DNA of 18,918 bases, from the NCBI GenBank assembly GCA_022837185.1, contig JALHJD010000025.1:1-18918 (forward strand), read 5' to 3'. The notes beneath the pieces are model-generated. The model saw nothing but the letters and a program-made list of their open reading frames with translations, was not told where the DNA came from and ran no database searches. This document shows, one piece after another, positions 5,732-14,500 of this stretch; the first letter of the stretch is position 1, and each line of letters begins with the position of its first letter. Position numbers and translations under genes: made by a program. Source of the DNA: Desulfobacteraceae bacterium. GTDB lineage: Bacteria > Desulfobacterota > Desulfobulbia > Desulfobulbales > Desulfobulbaceae.

Positions 5732-7222
5732 ATGACCAACGATCAGACGGAGGTACGGGTTGCCAAGGAGAAACAACCCATCGACTGGAAGCGGCTCGTA
5801 TTCATGTTTACAGGAATCATCCTGTTTGCTGTTGTCTATTATTCCCCCCCATGGCCGGATGCGGTGGATCCCCTGGGCGAGAGTTTTGTCCTCTCCAAGG
5901 AAGCGAAAGGGGCCCTGGCCGTATTTCTGCTGGCCGGCACCTGGTGGGTTTTCGAGGTCCTGCCCATCGGCGTCACCAGCCTGGCCATCGGCATGCTGCA
6001 GGCCCTGTTCCTGATCCGGCCGGCCAAGGCGGCCTTCAAGGATTTCATGGACCCGTCGGTGCTGTTCATCTTCGGCTCCATCGTCATCGGCATGGTCTTC
6101 ACCAAGACCGGACTGACCAAGCGCATCGCCTACAAAATGCTGGCCATTGTCGGGGAACGGACCAGCATGATCTATCTGGGCTGCTTCATCCTGACCGCGG
6201 CCCTGACCCACATCATGGCCCATACGGCGGTGGCGGCCACCATGTACCCGCTGCTGCTGGCCATCTACGCCATGTACAGCCAGGAAGAAACGCCCACCAG
6301 GTTCGGCAAGGGGCTGTTCATCGGCATGGCCTACGTGGCCGGCGCCGGCAGCATCATCACCCTGCTCGGCGCGGCCCGCGCCGCGGTGGCCTTCGGCTTC
6401 TACAAGGACATCATGAACCAGGACATCGGCTTTTTCGAGCTGACCTGGTACATGTTCCCCATCGGCTGGGGGATGGTCTTCCTGCTCTGGGGCCTCATGA
6501 TGCTCGTCTTCAAGCCGGAAAAGACGCGCATTCCAGGGCTCAAGGAAAAGGCCCAGCGGATGTACGTCGAGCTGGGCCGGATCACCCGCCAGGAAGTGCT
6601 GGCCGCGGTGATCGTCGGCGTGACCATCTTTGTCATTGCCCTGCGCTCGTTCGTCCCGGCCCTCGACGCCATCGACAAGACGGCCATTCTGCTCTGCTCG
6701 ACCATCGGCTTCTTCATGGTCAACATCCTCAAGCTCGAGGACCTGGAGGAAATTCCCTGGAACATCATCCTCCTCTTCGCCGGGGCCATGTCCATCGGCT
6801 TCTGCCTGTGGGACACCGGGGCGGCCAGCTGGCTGGCGGTCAACTGGCTGACCATGTTCCAGAACGCCCACTGGTTCGTCTTCGTCCTCAGCATCGCCTT
6901 CTTTGTCCTGATCATGACCAACTTCATCATGAACGTGGCCGCCATCGCCATCTCGCTGCCGGTGGCCCTGGTCATCGCCCCCTATCTCGGTGTGGCCGGC
7001 GAGGTCATCCTGTTCGCCTCCCTGGTCACCGCCGGCATGCCGTTCCTGCTGCTGGTCGGCGCGGCGCCCAACGCCATCGCCTATAACTCCAGGCAGTTTA
7101 CCGCCGGTGAATTCTTCATGTGGGGCATTCCGGCCAGCATCATGCTGATGGTCATGGTCGCCCTGGCCGTTGCGGTCATCTGGCCGCTCATGGGCATGCC
7201 CATCACCCTGCCCGCTCAGTAA
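5732..7222 (+). CDS. SLC13/DASS-family permease
   Basis: A 496-residue inner-membrane protein with about eleven or twelve hydrophobic segments. The layout matches the DASS (divalent anion:Na+ symporter) family: WWVFEVLPIGVTSLAIG early, then FGSIVIGMVFTKTGLTKRIA, and two inverted halves. The substrate/Na+ sites are unusual. Where VcINDY has Ser-Asn-Thr in each half, this protein has Ala163-His164-Thr165 (THIMAHTAVAATM) and Met400-Asn401-Val402 (FIMNVAAIAISLP). The conserved GTPPN appears as GAAPNAI near residue 450 and is replaced by GAARAAV in the first half. It is therefore a true family member with a substrate that cannot be assigned; dicarboxylate, sulfate or bicarbonate are all open. Its neighbours are a CBS protein upstream and, 18 bases downstream, the receiver-carbonic anhydrase fusion. 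Confidence 0.88.
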   Translation: MTNDQTEVRVAKEKQPIDWKRLVFMFTGIILFAVVYYSPPWPDAVDPLGESFVLSKEAKGALAVFLLAGTWWVFEVLPIGVTSLAIGMLQALFLIRPAKAAFKDFMDPSVLFIFGSIVIGMVFTKTGLTKRIAYKMLAIVGERTSMIYLGCFILTAALTHIMAHTAVAATMYPLLLAIYAMYSQEETPTRFGKGLFIGMAYVAGAGSIITLLGAARAAVAFGFYKDIMNQDIGFFELTWYMFPIGWGMVFLLWGLMMLVFKPEKTRIPGLKEKAQRMYVELGRITRQEVLAAVIVGVTIFVIALRSFVPALDAIDKTAILLCSTIGFFMVNILKLEDLEEIPWNIILLFAGAMSIGFCLWDTGAASWLAVNWLTMFQNAHWFVFVLSIAFFVLIMTNFIMNVAAIAISLPVALVIAPYLGVAGEVILFASLVTAGMPFLLLVGAAPNAIAYNSRQFTAGEFFMWGIPASIMLMVMVALAVAVIWPLMGMPITLPAQ

Positions 7223-7240
7223 GCCGACAAGGGATGAAAC

Positions 7241-8332
7241 ATGACACAGAAAAAAAAGTTAAAGGTGCTGCTGGTCGACGATGAAAAAGAATTCGTCGAA
7301 ACTATGTCCATGCGTCTGCAGAGACGCGATATCGACGCCAGGGCCGCATTCGGAGGCAAGGAAGCCCTGAACGACATCGCCCGGGAAGAACCCGATGTCC
7401 TGGTGCTGGACCTCCAGATGCCGGACATGAACGGCCTGGAGGTACTGCGCCGGGTCAGGGAAAAATATCCCAACATCGAGACCATCATTCTCACCGGGCA
7501 CGGCACCGCCGCCGCCCGGGAACGGGCGACGAATCTGGGAGCGGCGGGCTTCCTGGAGAAGCCGGTCGATATCGTCACCCTGGTCGGCACCATCCACGGC
7601 GCCTTCGCCGCCCCGGCCGAAACAAGGAGGAGCACCCTCTTTTCCTACGGCGACTTCGCCGCCATCCTCAAGAACCATCTTGACGGCTTCGGTATAAGCC
7701 TGGGGGAGAACGCCCTCGGGATCAAGTGCTTCTGCCGGGATGACAACCAGGACCAGATCGGTTATCTTCTGGCCGGCATCGGGAAAAGCTCCGGCTGGTT
7801 CGACCTCAATGCATTCGGAGCCTATCCGGCCGGCCGCGCCGTTGAGAGCCTGGGGCCGCCGTCACACCATATCCCCAACCGGAAAAATGTGCCTTGGATC
7901 GTCCTGGTGCACGCGACCCACGTCGGCTGCGATTCCAATTACACCCTGGGCCTGACGGACCGGTACGGCATGCGGGAGCAGAGCCCGTCGTGCGGCCTGC
8001 TCGCCCTTATCCTCGCCCGGCATAAACAACGGATGAACGGACAGACGGTCGGGGCGCTGGGGGACTTCGAAATGGGAGAGGCCGAGAAGGTGCTCCGGCC
8101 CTACCTTGATGACATCGCCGCGGCCGAATACCCCATGGCGGCCATCGCCGACCGGCTGCTCGATCTCGGCTGCGAAGTCTTTGACCGGCTGCTGGCCGGC
8201 AACGTGGAGCGGGCCCTGTACATCGGCGGCATCAATGTTGACTATGCGCCGGAAGTCCCGGAAAAGAATTTCTTTGTGCCGAAAACAGCCCGCATTTACG
8301 AAAACGCCAACAAAACGGAATTCAATTTTTAA
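7241..8332 (+). CDS. Receiver fused to LCIB-type beta-carbonic anhydrase-like domain
   Basis: A 363-residue two-domain protein. Residues 7-125 are a complete receiver with Asp13-Asp14, Asp57 in VLVLDLQMPD, IILTGHGT and a KPVDI loop. Residues 132-355 resemble the LCIB/LCIC beta-carbonic anhydrase family: KCFCRDD (Cys163, Cys165, Asp167), FDLNAFGAYPAG, SHHIPN (His209-210), HATHVG (His224, His227), SPSCG (Cys251) and ALYIGGINVDY near the end. In this family zinc is held by two Cys and one His; Cys165, His227 and Cys251 are the best candidates by order and spacing. The match is from memory of the family pattern, not a search. A carbonic anhydrase under phosphorylation control, between a Na+-type permease and a Na+/H+ antiporter, would link CO2/HCO3- balance to sodium transport. 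That function is inference, and the domain could be a non-catalytic relative. Confidence 0.75.
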   Translation: MTQKKKLKVLLVDDEKEFVETMSMRLQRRDIDARAAFGGKEALNDIAREEPDVLVLDLQMPDMNGLEVLRRVREKYPNIETIILTGHGTAAARERATNLGAAGFLEKPVDIVTLVGTIHGAFAAPAETRRSTLFSYGDFAAILKNHLDGFGISLGENALGIKCFCRDDNQDQIGYLLAGIGKSSGWFDLNAFGAYPAGRAVESLGPPSHHIPNRKNVPWIVLVHATHVGCDSNYTLGLTDRYGMREQSPSCGLLALILARHKQRMNGQTVGALGDFEMGEAEKVLRPYLDDIAAAEYPMAAIADRLLDLGCEVFDRLLAGNVERALYIGGINVDYAPEVPEKNFFVPKTARIYENANKTEFNF

Positions 8333-8473
8333 GGGAAGGAAAGGATTGCGGCAGGTTGCGCTCGACAGGGACAGCGGCCGCAGAGGTACTTTTTCAGTAC
8401 AGCCGGCAGGTGATCGACTGCCAGGGGGAGCCCGACATCGCAGTGAGCCAGACGCCCTGTTCCACGAGGTTGC

Positions 8474-8495
8474 ATCCCTGTCCGGGCAGGGATGA
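8474..8495. repeat. Perfect 8-base inverted repeat upstream of nhaD
   Basis: CATCCCTG and CAGGGATG are separated by six bases (TCCGGG). The stem lies in the 249-base gap between the carbonic anhydrase-like gene and nhaD. No T-run follows directly. It may be an operator or a weak transcription pause site. Confidence 0.45.
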
Positions 8496-8510
8496 GGAAT
8501 ATGGGGCGGA

Positions 8511-8553
8511 ACCGGTTTGCGGCCGTTTTTTCCCTGACCGGTTGTGAACCGGT
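8511..8553. promoter_or_regulatory. Cluster of AACCGGT half-sites upstream of nhaD
   Basis: AACCGGTT at 8511-8518 is itself a palindrome. ACCGGTT-GTG-AACCGGT at 8537-8553 is a perfect 7+3+7 inverted repeat, ending 28 bases before the nhaD start. The repeated half-site suggests operators for a dimeric repressor or activator, or the second copy may act as an RNA hairpin close to the ribosome site. No known regulator was matched. Confidence 0.45.
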
Positions 8554-8566
8554 AAAACTTTTTCTC

Positions 8567-8573
8567 AAGGAGG
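8567..8573 (+). promoter_or_regulatory. Ribosome binding site fixing the nhaD GTG start
   Basis: AAGGAGG lies eight bases before GTG at 8582. The reading frame is open further upstream to an ATG at 8492, but only the GTG start has a ribosome site, and it gives a proper signal peptide at the N-terminus. Confidence 0.85.
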
Positions 8574-8581
8574 AAGGAACA

Positions 8582-10018
8582 GTGAAACTTATTTTACGCC
8601 TCGTGGGCATTGCGGCAGCTTCGCTGTTCGGCCTGCAGGGAGCCGCATTTGCCGCGGAGAGCGCTGAGACGGTGATATTGCTGACAGATCACTGGATCGG
8701 CTATGCCGCCCTGGTGGTTTTTGTGGTGGCCTATGCCCTGGTCATGGCGGAGGAGTTCACCCATCTGCGCAAATCCAAACCGGTGCTCCTGGCCGCGGGC
8801 ATCATCTGGGGAATGATTGCCTACATGTATGTCAGCAACGGCCTCCCTCACGCCGCGGAACAGGCCGTCCGCCACAACATCCTGGAATACGCCGAACTGC
8901 TGCTCTTTCTTCTGGTGGCCATGACCTACATCAACGCCATGGACGAGCGGCGCGTCTTCGAAACCCTGCGGGTGCGCCTGGTCTGCGGCGGCTTCTCCCT
9001 GCGCAAGCTGTTCTGGATCACCGGGGTGCTCGCCTTCTTCATTTCCCCGGTCGCCGACAACCTGACCACTGCCCTGCTGATGTGCGCCGTGGTCATGGCC
9101 ATCGCCCGGGACAACCCGAAATTCGTCACCCTGGCCTGCATCAACATCGTCGTGGCCGCCAATGCCGGGGGCGCCTTCAGTCCGTTCGGCGACATCACCA
9201 CCCTCATGGTCTGGCAGAAAGGCATTGTCAGCTTCTGGACCTTTTTCGCCCTGTTCATCCCTTCGGCGGTCAACTGGCTGGTGCCGGCCCTGATCATGAG
9301 CTTCGCCGTGCCCAAGGGTCCCCCCACCCGATGCGAGATCAACATGACCATGAAGCGGGGCGCCTGGGTCGTCATGGGCCTTTTCCTGCTCACCATCTGC
9401 ACCGCGGTCAGCTTCCACAATTTCCTCCACCTGCCGCCCATGCTCGGCATGATGACCGGCCTCTCCTATCTCAAGATATACGGCTATTATCTCAAAAAAA
9501 CCTGGGCCACCCGGGGCTCGGGCCGCACAGCCCCCTTTGACCCGGAGAAGGCGGAAGAGCAACTCGGCGACACTGTGCCCTTTGATATTTTCCGGAATGT
9601 TGCCCGGGCCGAGTGGGACACCCTGTTGTTCTTCTACGGCGTCATCCTCTGTGTCGGCGGCCTCGGCTTCATCGGCTACCTGGGCATGGCCTCCCACGTG
9701 ATGTACACCGGCTGGGGGGCCACTCCGGCCAATATCATGGTCGGCATCCTTTCGGCCATCGTCGACAACATTCCCATCATGTTCGCCGTGCTGACCATGC
9801 ACCCGGACATGTCGCAGGGCCAGTGGCTGCTCGTCACCCTGACGGCCGGGGTCGGGGGCAGTCTGCTGTCCATCGGCTCCGCGGCCGGCGTGGCCCTCAT
9901 GGGCCAGGCTCGGGGCATGTACACCTTTTTCGGTCATCTGAAATGGACCCCGGCGATAGCCCTGGGATATGCGGCCAGCATTTATGTCCACTTTCTGGTG
10001 AACGCCTCCCGATTCTGA
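8582..10018 (+). CDS. nhaD: NhaD-type Na+/H+ antiporter
   Basis: A 478-residue inner-membrane protein from a GTG start. The first 24 or so residues form a signal peptide (KLILRLVGIAAASLFG, cleavage near AAFA-AE), as seen in some NhaD proteins. About eleven further hydrophobic segments follow. NhaD hallmarks are SPVADNLTTALL at residues 155-166, with Asp159-Asn160, and NAGGAFSPFGDITTLMVW from residue 194, with Asp204. A second DN occurs in SAIVDNIPIMFA. The family exchanges Na+ (or Li+) for H+ and is typical of saline, alkaline and marine bacteria. Here it would export the Na+ brought in by the upstream SLC13-type permease, which is inference. It has its own possible operators at 8511-8553 and ends in a strong terminator. 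Confidence 0.92.
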   Translation: MKLILRLVGIAAASLFGLQGAAFAAESAETVILLTDHWIGYAALVVFVVAYALVMAEEFTHLRKSKPVLLAAGIIWGMIAYMYVSNGLPHAAEQAVRHNILEYAELLLFLLVAMTYINAMDERRVFETLRVRLVCGGFSLRKLFWITGVLAFFISPVADNLTTALLMCAVVMAIARDNPKFVTLACINIVVAANAGGAFSPFGDITTLMVWQKGIVSFWTFFALFIPSAVNWLVPALIMSFAVPKGPPTRCEINMTMKRGAWVVMGLFLLTICTAVSFHNFLHLPPMLGMMTGLSYLKIYGYYLKKTWATRGSGRTAPFDPEKAEEQLGDTVPFDIFRNVARAEWDTLLFFYGVILCVGGLGFIGYLGMASHVMYTGWGATPANIMVGILSAIVDNIPIMFAVLTMHPDMSQGQWLLVTLTAGVGGSLLSIGSAAGVALMGQARGMYTFFGHLKWTPAIALGYAASIYVHFLVNASRF

Positions 10019-10044
10019 TAATCTGAAAAGAATCACCAGGGAAA

Positions 10045-10086
10045 TCCCGGCGGCCGCCACTCCAGGCCGCCGGGACATTTTTTTTC
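10045..10086 (+). terminator. Rho-independent terminator after nhaD
   Basis: CCCGGCGGCC (10046-10055) and GGCCGCCGGG (10065-10074) form a perfect ten-base GC-rich stem with a nine-base loop, extended by a T-A pair at 10045/10075 and followed by nine T (10078-10086). It closes the signalling/transport cluster. Confidence 0.95.
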
Positions 10087-10299
10087 CGGAACACCGGCTG
10101 CCGCATGGAACTGTGCGGGAGCTCCGCCTTCATGCAGGACCTTTGGTCCTCCGGAACCACCCGACAGCAGGCCCCGGCACATATCCGCTGCTTCATGGCG
10201 GACGGCAACCTCTGGACGCTGCGAAATTATCTTGTTTCCCTTTGGCTTACCTGCTGGTATCCTTTACGGGTGCATTCACCCGCTTGAGAAGGTCAGGCC
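10087..10299 (+). other. Intergenic region before the yhaO-like gene
   Basis: This 213-base gap must hold the promoter of the nuclease/ATPase operon, since a terminator precedes it. A palindrome, AGGACC-TTT-GGTCCT, lies at 10137-10151. No -35/-10 pair with good spacing could be chosen with confidence, and no gene was seen. Confidence 0.4.
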
Positions 10300-11553
10300 A
10301 TGCGTTTCATCCACACCGCAGACATCCACCTGGACAGCCCCCTGAAGGGGCTGGAAGTCCACGAGGACGCCCCCGTCGAAGAAATCAGGATCGCCGCCAG
10401 ACGGGCCTTTGACAGGCTGATCGACCTGGCCGTCGAGGAAGAGGTCGATTTTGTTCTCATTGCCGGTGACCTGTATGACGGCGACTGGAAGGATTACAAT
10501 ACGGGCCACTTTTTTGTTGACCGCCTGGGCCGTCTGGCAAAGGCCGGAATCAAGGTTTTTCTTGTCACCGGCAACCATGATGCAGCCAGCCAGATAACCA
10601 GAACCATGCCTCTGCCCGACAATACGACACTGTTTCCCTCGGCCGGGCCTCAATCCGTCCACCTCGATGCTCTCGGAGTCGTCATTCACGGACAGAGCTA
10701 CCCTTCCCGCGCCGTCGCCGAGAACCTGGCCGCCCGGTATCCCCAACGGCAAGCCGGATCCTTCAACATCGGCCTTCTGCATACATCGTTGACCGGCCGC
10801 GAAGGACACGAGAAGTACGCGCCCTGCTCCGCGGGCGAGCTCATTTCGAAAGGCTACGATTACTGGGCCCTCGGTCACGTCCACAAGCGGGAGGTGGTGG
10901 CCGAGGATCCATGGATTGTCTTCCCCGGCAATATCCAGGGCCGCCACATCAGGGAGACCGGCCCCAAGGGCGCCACCCTGGTGGTCGTTGAGGATGGACG
11001 GGTCGTCGATGTTGCGGAACGGGAACTGGATGTGGTGCGCTGGACCGTCTGCAACGTGGATCTTTCCGGATGCGCGACCAGAGACGAGGTGTATGGGCAG
11101 GTCCGCCACGCCGTGGAAAACGCAAAGCATGCGGCCGGCGGCAAGGCCCTTGCCCTCCGCCTCCAGCTTGAAGGCCCCTGCCCCATGCACGCGGAACTTC
11201 ATGCCCGTTCCGACCTGTGGACCGAAGAATTCCGTGCCATCGCCATCGGCATGGGGGATATCTGGCTGGAAAAGGTGCAATTCAGAACCAGGCGGATGGC
11301 CGACCTCGATGATTTTCTTGAAGGAAAGTCACCCCTTGCCGGCCTGCTCCGATCAATTGAATGCCTGGAATTCGGGGATGGTGCCCTCACCTCCCTGGTG
11401 CCGGACCTTGCTGATCTGAAACGGAAAATGCCCCCCGAACTGCTGGACGATGATTCCCTGCTGGAAAACCCTTCAACTGCATCGACCGAGCTGCGGGAAG
11501 AGATCAGGGAGCTCCTGATCGCCAGGATGCTGCACCACGGGGGAGAGGCATGA
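10300..11553 (+). CDS. SbcD/YhaO-like DNA repair exonuclease (metallophosphoesterase)
   Basis: A 417-residue cytoplasmic protein of the Mre11/SbcD-type calcineurin-like phosphoesterase family. All metal-binding motifs are visible: Asp8-x-His10 (TADIHLDSP), Asp57 in LIAGDLYDGD, Asn92-His93 in VTGNHD, His161 in LLHTS, and His193/His195 in GHVHKR. The N-terminal two-thirds form the nuclease. The C-terminal part (from about residue 270) has no motif I can name and probably contacts the ATPase. The next gene overlaps its stop by ATGA and encodes a YhaN-like ATPase, so the pair matches the Bacillus YhaO/YhaN arrangement rather than classical SbcCD. It is expected to process double-strand DNA ends using Mn2+ with ATP-driven control from its partner; this follows from the family. 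Confidence 0.9.
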   Translation: MRFIHTADIHLDSPLKGLEVHEDAPVEEIRIAARRAFDRLIDLAVEEEVDFVLIAGDLYDGDWKDYNTGHFFVDRLGRLAKAGIKVFLVTGNHDAASQITRTMPLPDNTTLFPSAGPQSVHLDALGVVIHGQSYPSRAVAENLAARYPQRQAGSFNIGLLHTSLTGREGHEKYAPCSAGELISKGYDYWALGHVHKREVVAEDPWIVFPGNIQGRHIRETGPKGATLVVVEDGRVVDVAERELDVVRWTVCNVDLSGCATRDEVYGQVRHAVENAKHAAGGKALALRLQLEGPCPMHAELHARSDLWTEEFRAIAIGMGDIWLEKVQFRTRRMADLDDFLEGKSPLAGLLRSIECLEFGDGALTSLVPDLADLKRKMPPELLDDDSLLENPSTASTELREEIRELLIARMLHHGGEA

Positions 11554-14500
11554 GGCTTAAACGCCTTGACCTTGAAGCCTTCGGCCCCTTTACCGGCCGG
11601 ACCCTCGTGTTTGACTCCGAGGCCCCCGGACTCCATGTCGTCTTCGGCCCCAACGAGGCGGGAAAAAGCACGTCCCTCCGCGCGTTGAAGGCCCTCCTGT
11701 ACGGTTTCCCCGAACGCACCGCCGATAATTTTCAACACGCCAATGAACAGCTCCTGGTCGGCGGCTGCCTCCAGGGGAGCGATGGCCGGGAACTTGCCTT
11801 CTTCCGCCGCAAGAAAAGGAAGGCCGACCTGCTCGATCCCGACGGCAACCCTCTGGAACCCGGCGCCCTTGCCGACCTCCTGCATGGCATGGACCCGGCC
11901 CTGTTCGAATCGCTCTACGGGATAGACCACCGGACCCTGGTGGAAGGGGGAGAGGACATCCTGGCCCAGCGGGGCAAGGCCGGACAGGCCCTCTTTGCCG
12001 CGGGTGCAGGCATTTCTTCCCTGAAACGGGTTCTTGATTCCCTCGCCGCCGAGGCGGATGCCCTGTTCAAGGCCCGCGGCAGCAAGCAACAGATCAACCA
12101 GGCCATTGCCGACTACAGGGAGTTGAAAAAAATTGTCCGGGAGGCGAGCGTCCCTTCCGCCGTATGGAAGGAGCACAACAAACGTCTTCGGGAAGCCGAG
12201 GACGAACTGGCCCGACTTGAAGAGCAGAGCAGGAAAACCCGGGCCGAGGCCCAGCGGCTTGAACGGCTGCACAGAACCATCCCTCAACTGGCGGAACTGG
12301 AGAATCTGCGCCATAAACTGCAGGAGCTGGGCAAGGTGGTGCTCCTGCCGCAGGAATTCCAGCAGCACCTGCGCGAGGTCGAGCAGGATATCCGCGAGAC
12401 CGAAGTGCAGATTGCCAAGGACAGGGCCCGGTTGGCAAGGCTGACGGCCAGACAGGAGGAACTGCCCCTGAACCGCACGCTTCTCGAACACGCCGAGGCG
12501 ATCGAGGATCTGCATCAGCGACTCGGAGCATACCGCACCGGACAGAGGGACCGCGTCAGGCTGGACGGCATGCGGATTGCCCTGCGCCGGGAAGCCGGCG
12601 CCCGCATCGAAGAAATACGGCCGGACTTGAAGCTCAGGGATGCCGATTCCCTGCGGCCGGTTCTCGGCAGAAGAAGAACCATTCATGCCCTGGTTTCCCG
12701 TTTCGAGGTCCTGGCCCAGCAGGCCGAGCAGGCAGGAAAAGAGAAAGGCGAGGCCCAGCAGAACCTCGAACAGATCGGCAAAGCCCTCGCCGGACTGCCT
12801 CCTGCCCGGGAAGGCGGCGAACTGGAAAAGAGCGTTCTGCTCGCCCGGCGGGCCGGCGATATTGACGGCCAGATAGAAGAACTCTCCCGGGACATTGCCG
12901 CCGGGAAAAAAGAATGGCGGACGAAGCTGAAAAGGCTGGGCCTGTGGACCGGGGAACCGGAGCAGTTGCCGGAATTGACCCTCCCCCTGCCGGAAACGGT
13001 GCGGCGCTATGAAGCTGAGTACGGCGCCCTTGAAACGGAGAAACGCCAGCTCAAACGGGACCGGAGAAAAACGGAGGCGGATTTGCACGCAGCCGTGGTT
13101 GAAAGCAAAGAAGCGGCCGGGATGGGCGAACTGCCCAGCGAGCAGGACCTGGAGGCCGCCAGGCGCAAACGCCTGCAGGGGTGGCTGCTTCTGCGCCGCC
13201 GGTGGATTGACTGTGAAGATGTTGGGCCGGAGGCCATGGCCTACGACCCGGAGCGCCCGGTGCATGAGGCCTTCGAGCAGCATGTCGCCCGGGCCGACCA
13301 TATTGCCGACCGGCTGCGGCGGGAAGCCGGGCGGATAACCAGGGCAGCCGCCCTGCAGGCAAGGATAGAAGGCCTGGAGGAAACAATCCGCCACATGGCC
13401 CGCCAGGAAAGGGAACTGGCAACGCAGGAAGAGCGCCTTAACGAGGCCTGGCGGAAGGAATGGAAATCCGTCCATATCGATCCCCTGTCCCCCCGGGAAA
13501 TGCTTGCCTGGCTGGCCGATATAGACACCCTGCGCTTCCGGGTGACGGACATCCTCGCCCGGGAGAGCGAAGTTGCCGAAAAGAAGGCAAAACGACAGCA
13601 GTATCGTCGTATCCTGATGCGGGAACTGGAGGCCGTGGGCGAAAAAACGCAGTTTCCCGGCGGAGAGCTCGTACCGCTCCTGGTGTTTGCCGAATCGGTT
13701 CTCGAGGAAATTGACCGGTGCAGGGTTCAAGCGGACAGGCTGCTGGACAGGCAAAATCAGGCCCGGCATGCCCTGGAAAGGGCCGGAACAATGGAAGCCG
13801 AAACAACAACGGCCCTGGCTGACTGGGAAAAAAAGTGGGAGGCGTCGCTGGCCGGCCTGGGCCTGCAGAGACAGGTCCTGCCCAGTGAAGCCGTTGATCT
13901 TCTGGAAATTATCGATGACTGTTTAAGCAGGATCAAACAGGCCGATGAGCTGCAAAGCCGGATAAACGGCATAGATCGCGATCTGGCCGGGTTCAGTGAA
14001 GATGTAGCCGTCCTCCTTGGGAAAACCGCCCTCCCGGAACTCACCGGGCTCCCTCCCGACCAGGCCGTTCTGCAGTTGTCCACCCTCCTCAACACGAACC
14101 GCCAGCACAACAGGCTCCGGCAAAAAAACAGCGAGGAAGTCGAGGTCCTGACCCTTGAAATCGAGAAGGGAGAGAAGATCCTCGGAAGCCTGCAGGAACG
14201 TTTGGCCGGACTGCCCGCCGCAGCCGGGTGCGACAGGATCGAGGATCTCCCCGAAGCCATCAGGAGGTCAGGGGAATTTCAGCGCCTGCAGGAAAAAATT
14301 TCCGCTGCTGAATCATCCCTGGCGCAAGTGAGCGACGGCCTTTCCCTCGAAGAACTCAAACGCCAGGCCCGGGAAGCAAACGTGGATGAGCTGCCGGGCA
14401 GGATCGCGACTCTGCACCGCCTGACCAGAGAAGAGCTCGAACCCCGGATCACCGAAATCTACAAGCTGATCGGCGAGGAACGCGGGGAACTGCGACGCAC

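Noticed and set aside
11199..13769. 856-codon minus-strand open frame opposite the nuclease and ATPase genes
   Set aside because: It arises from GC-rich codon bias opposite well-defined motifs on the + strand; the sequence is Phe/Pro/Gly-rich and unlike a protein family.
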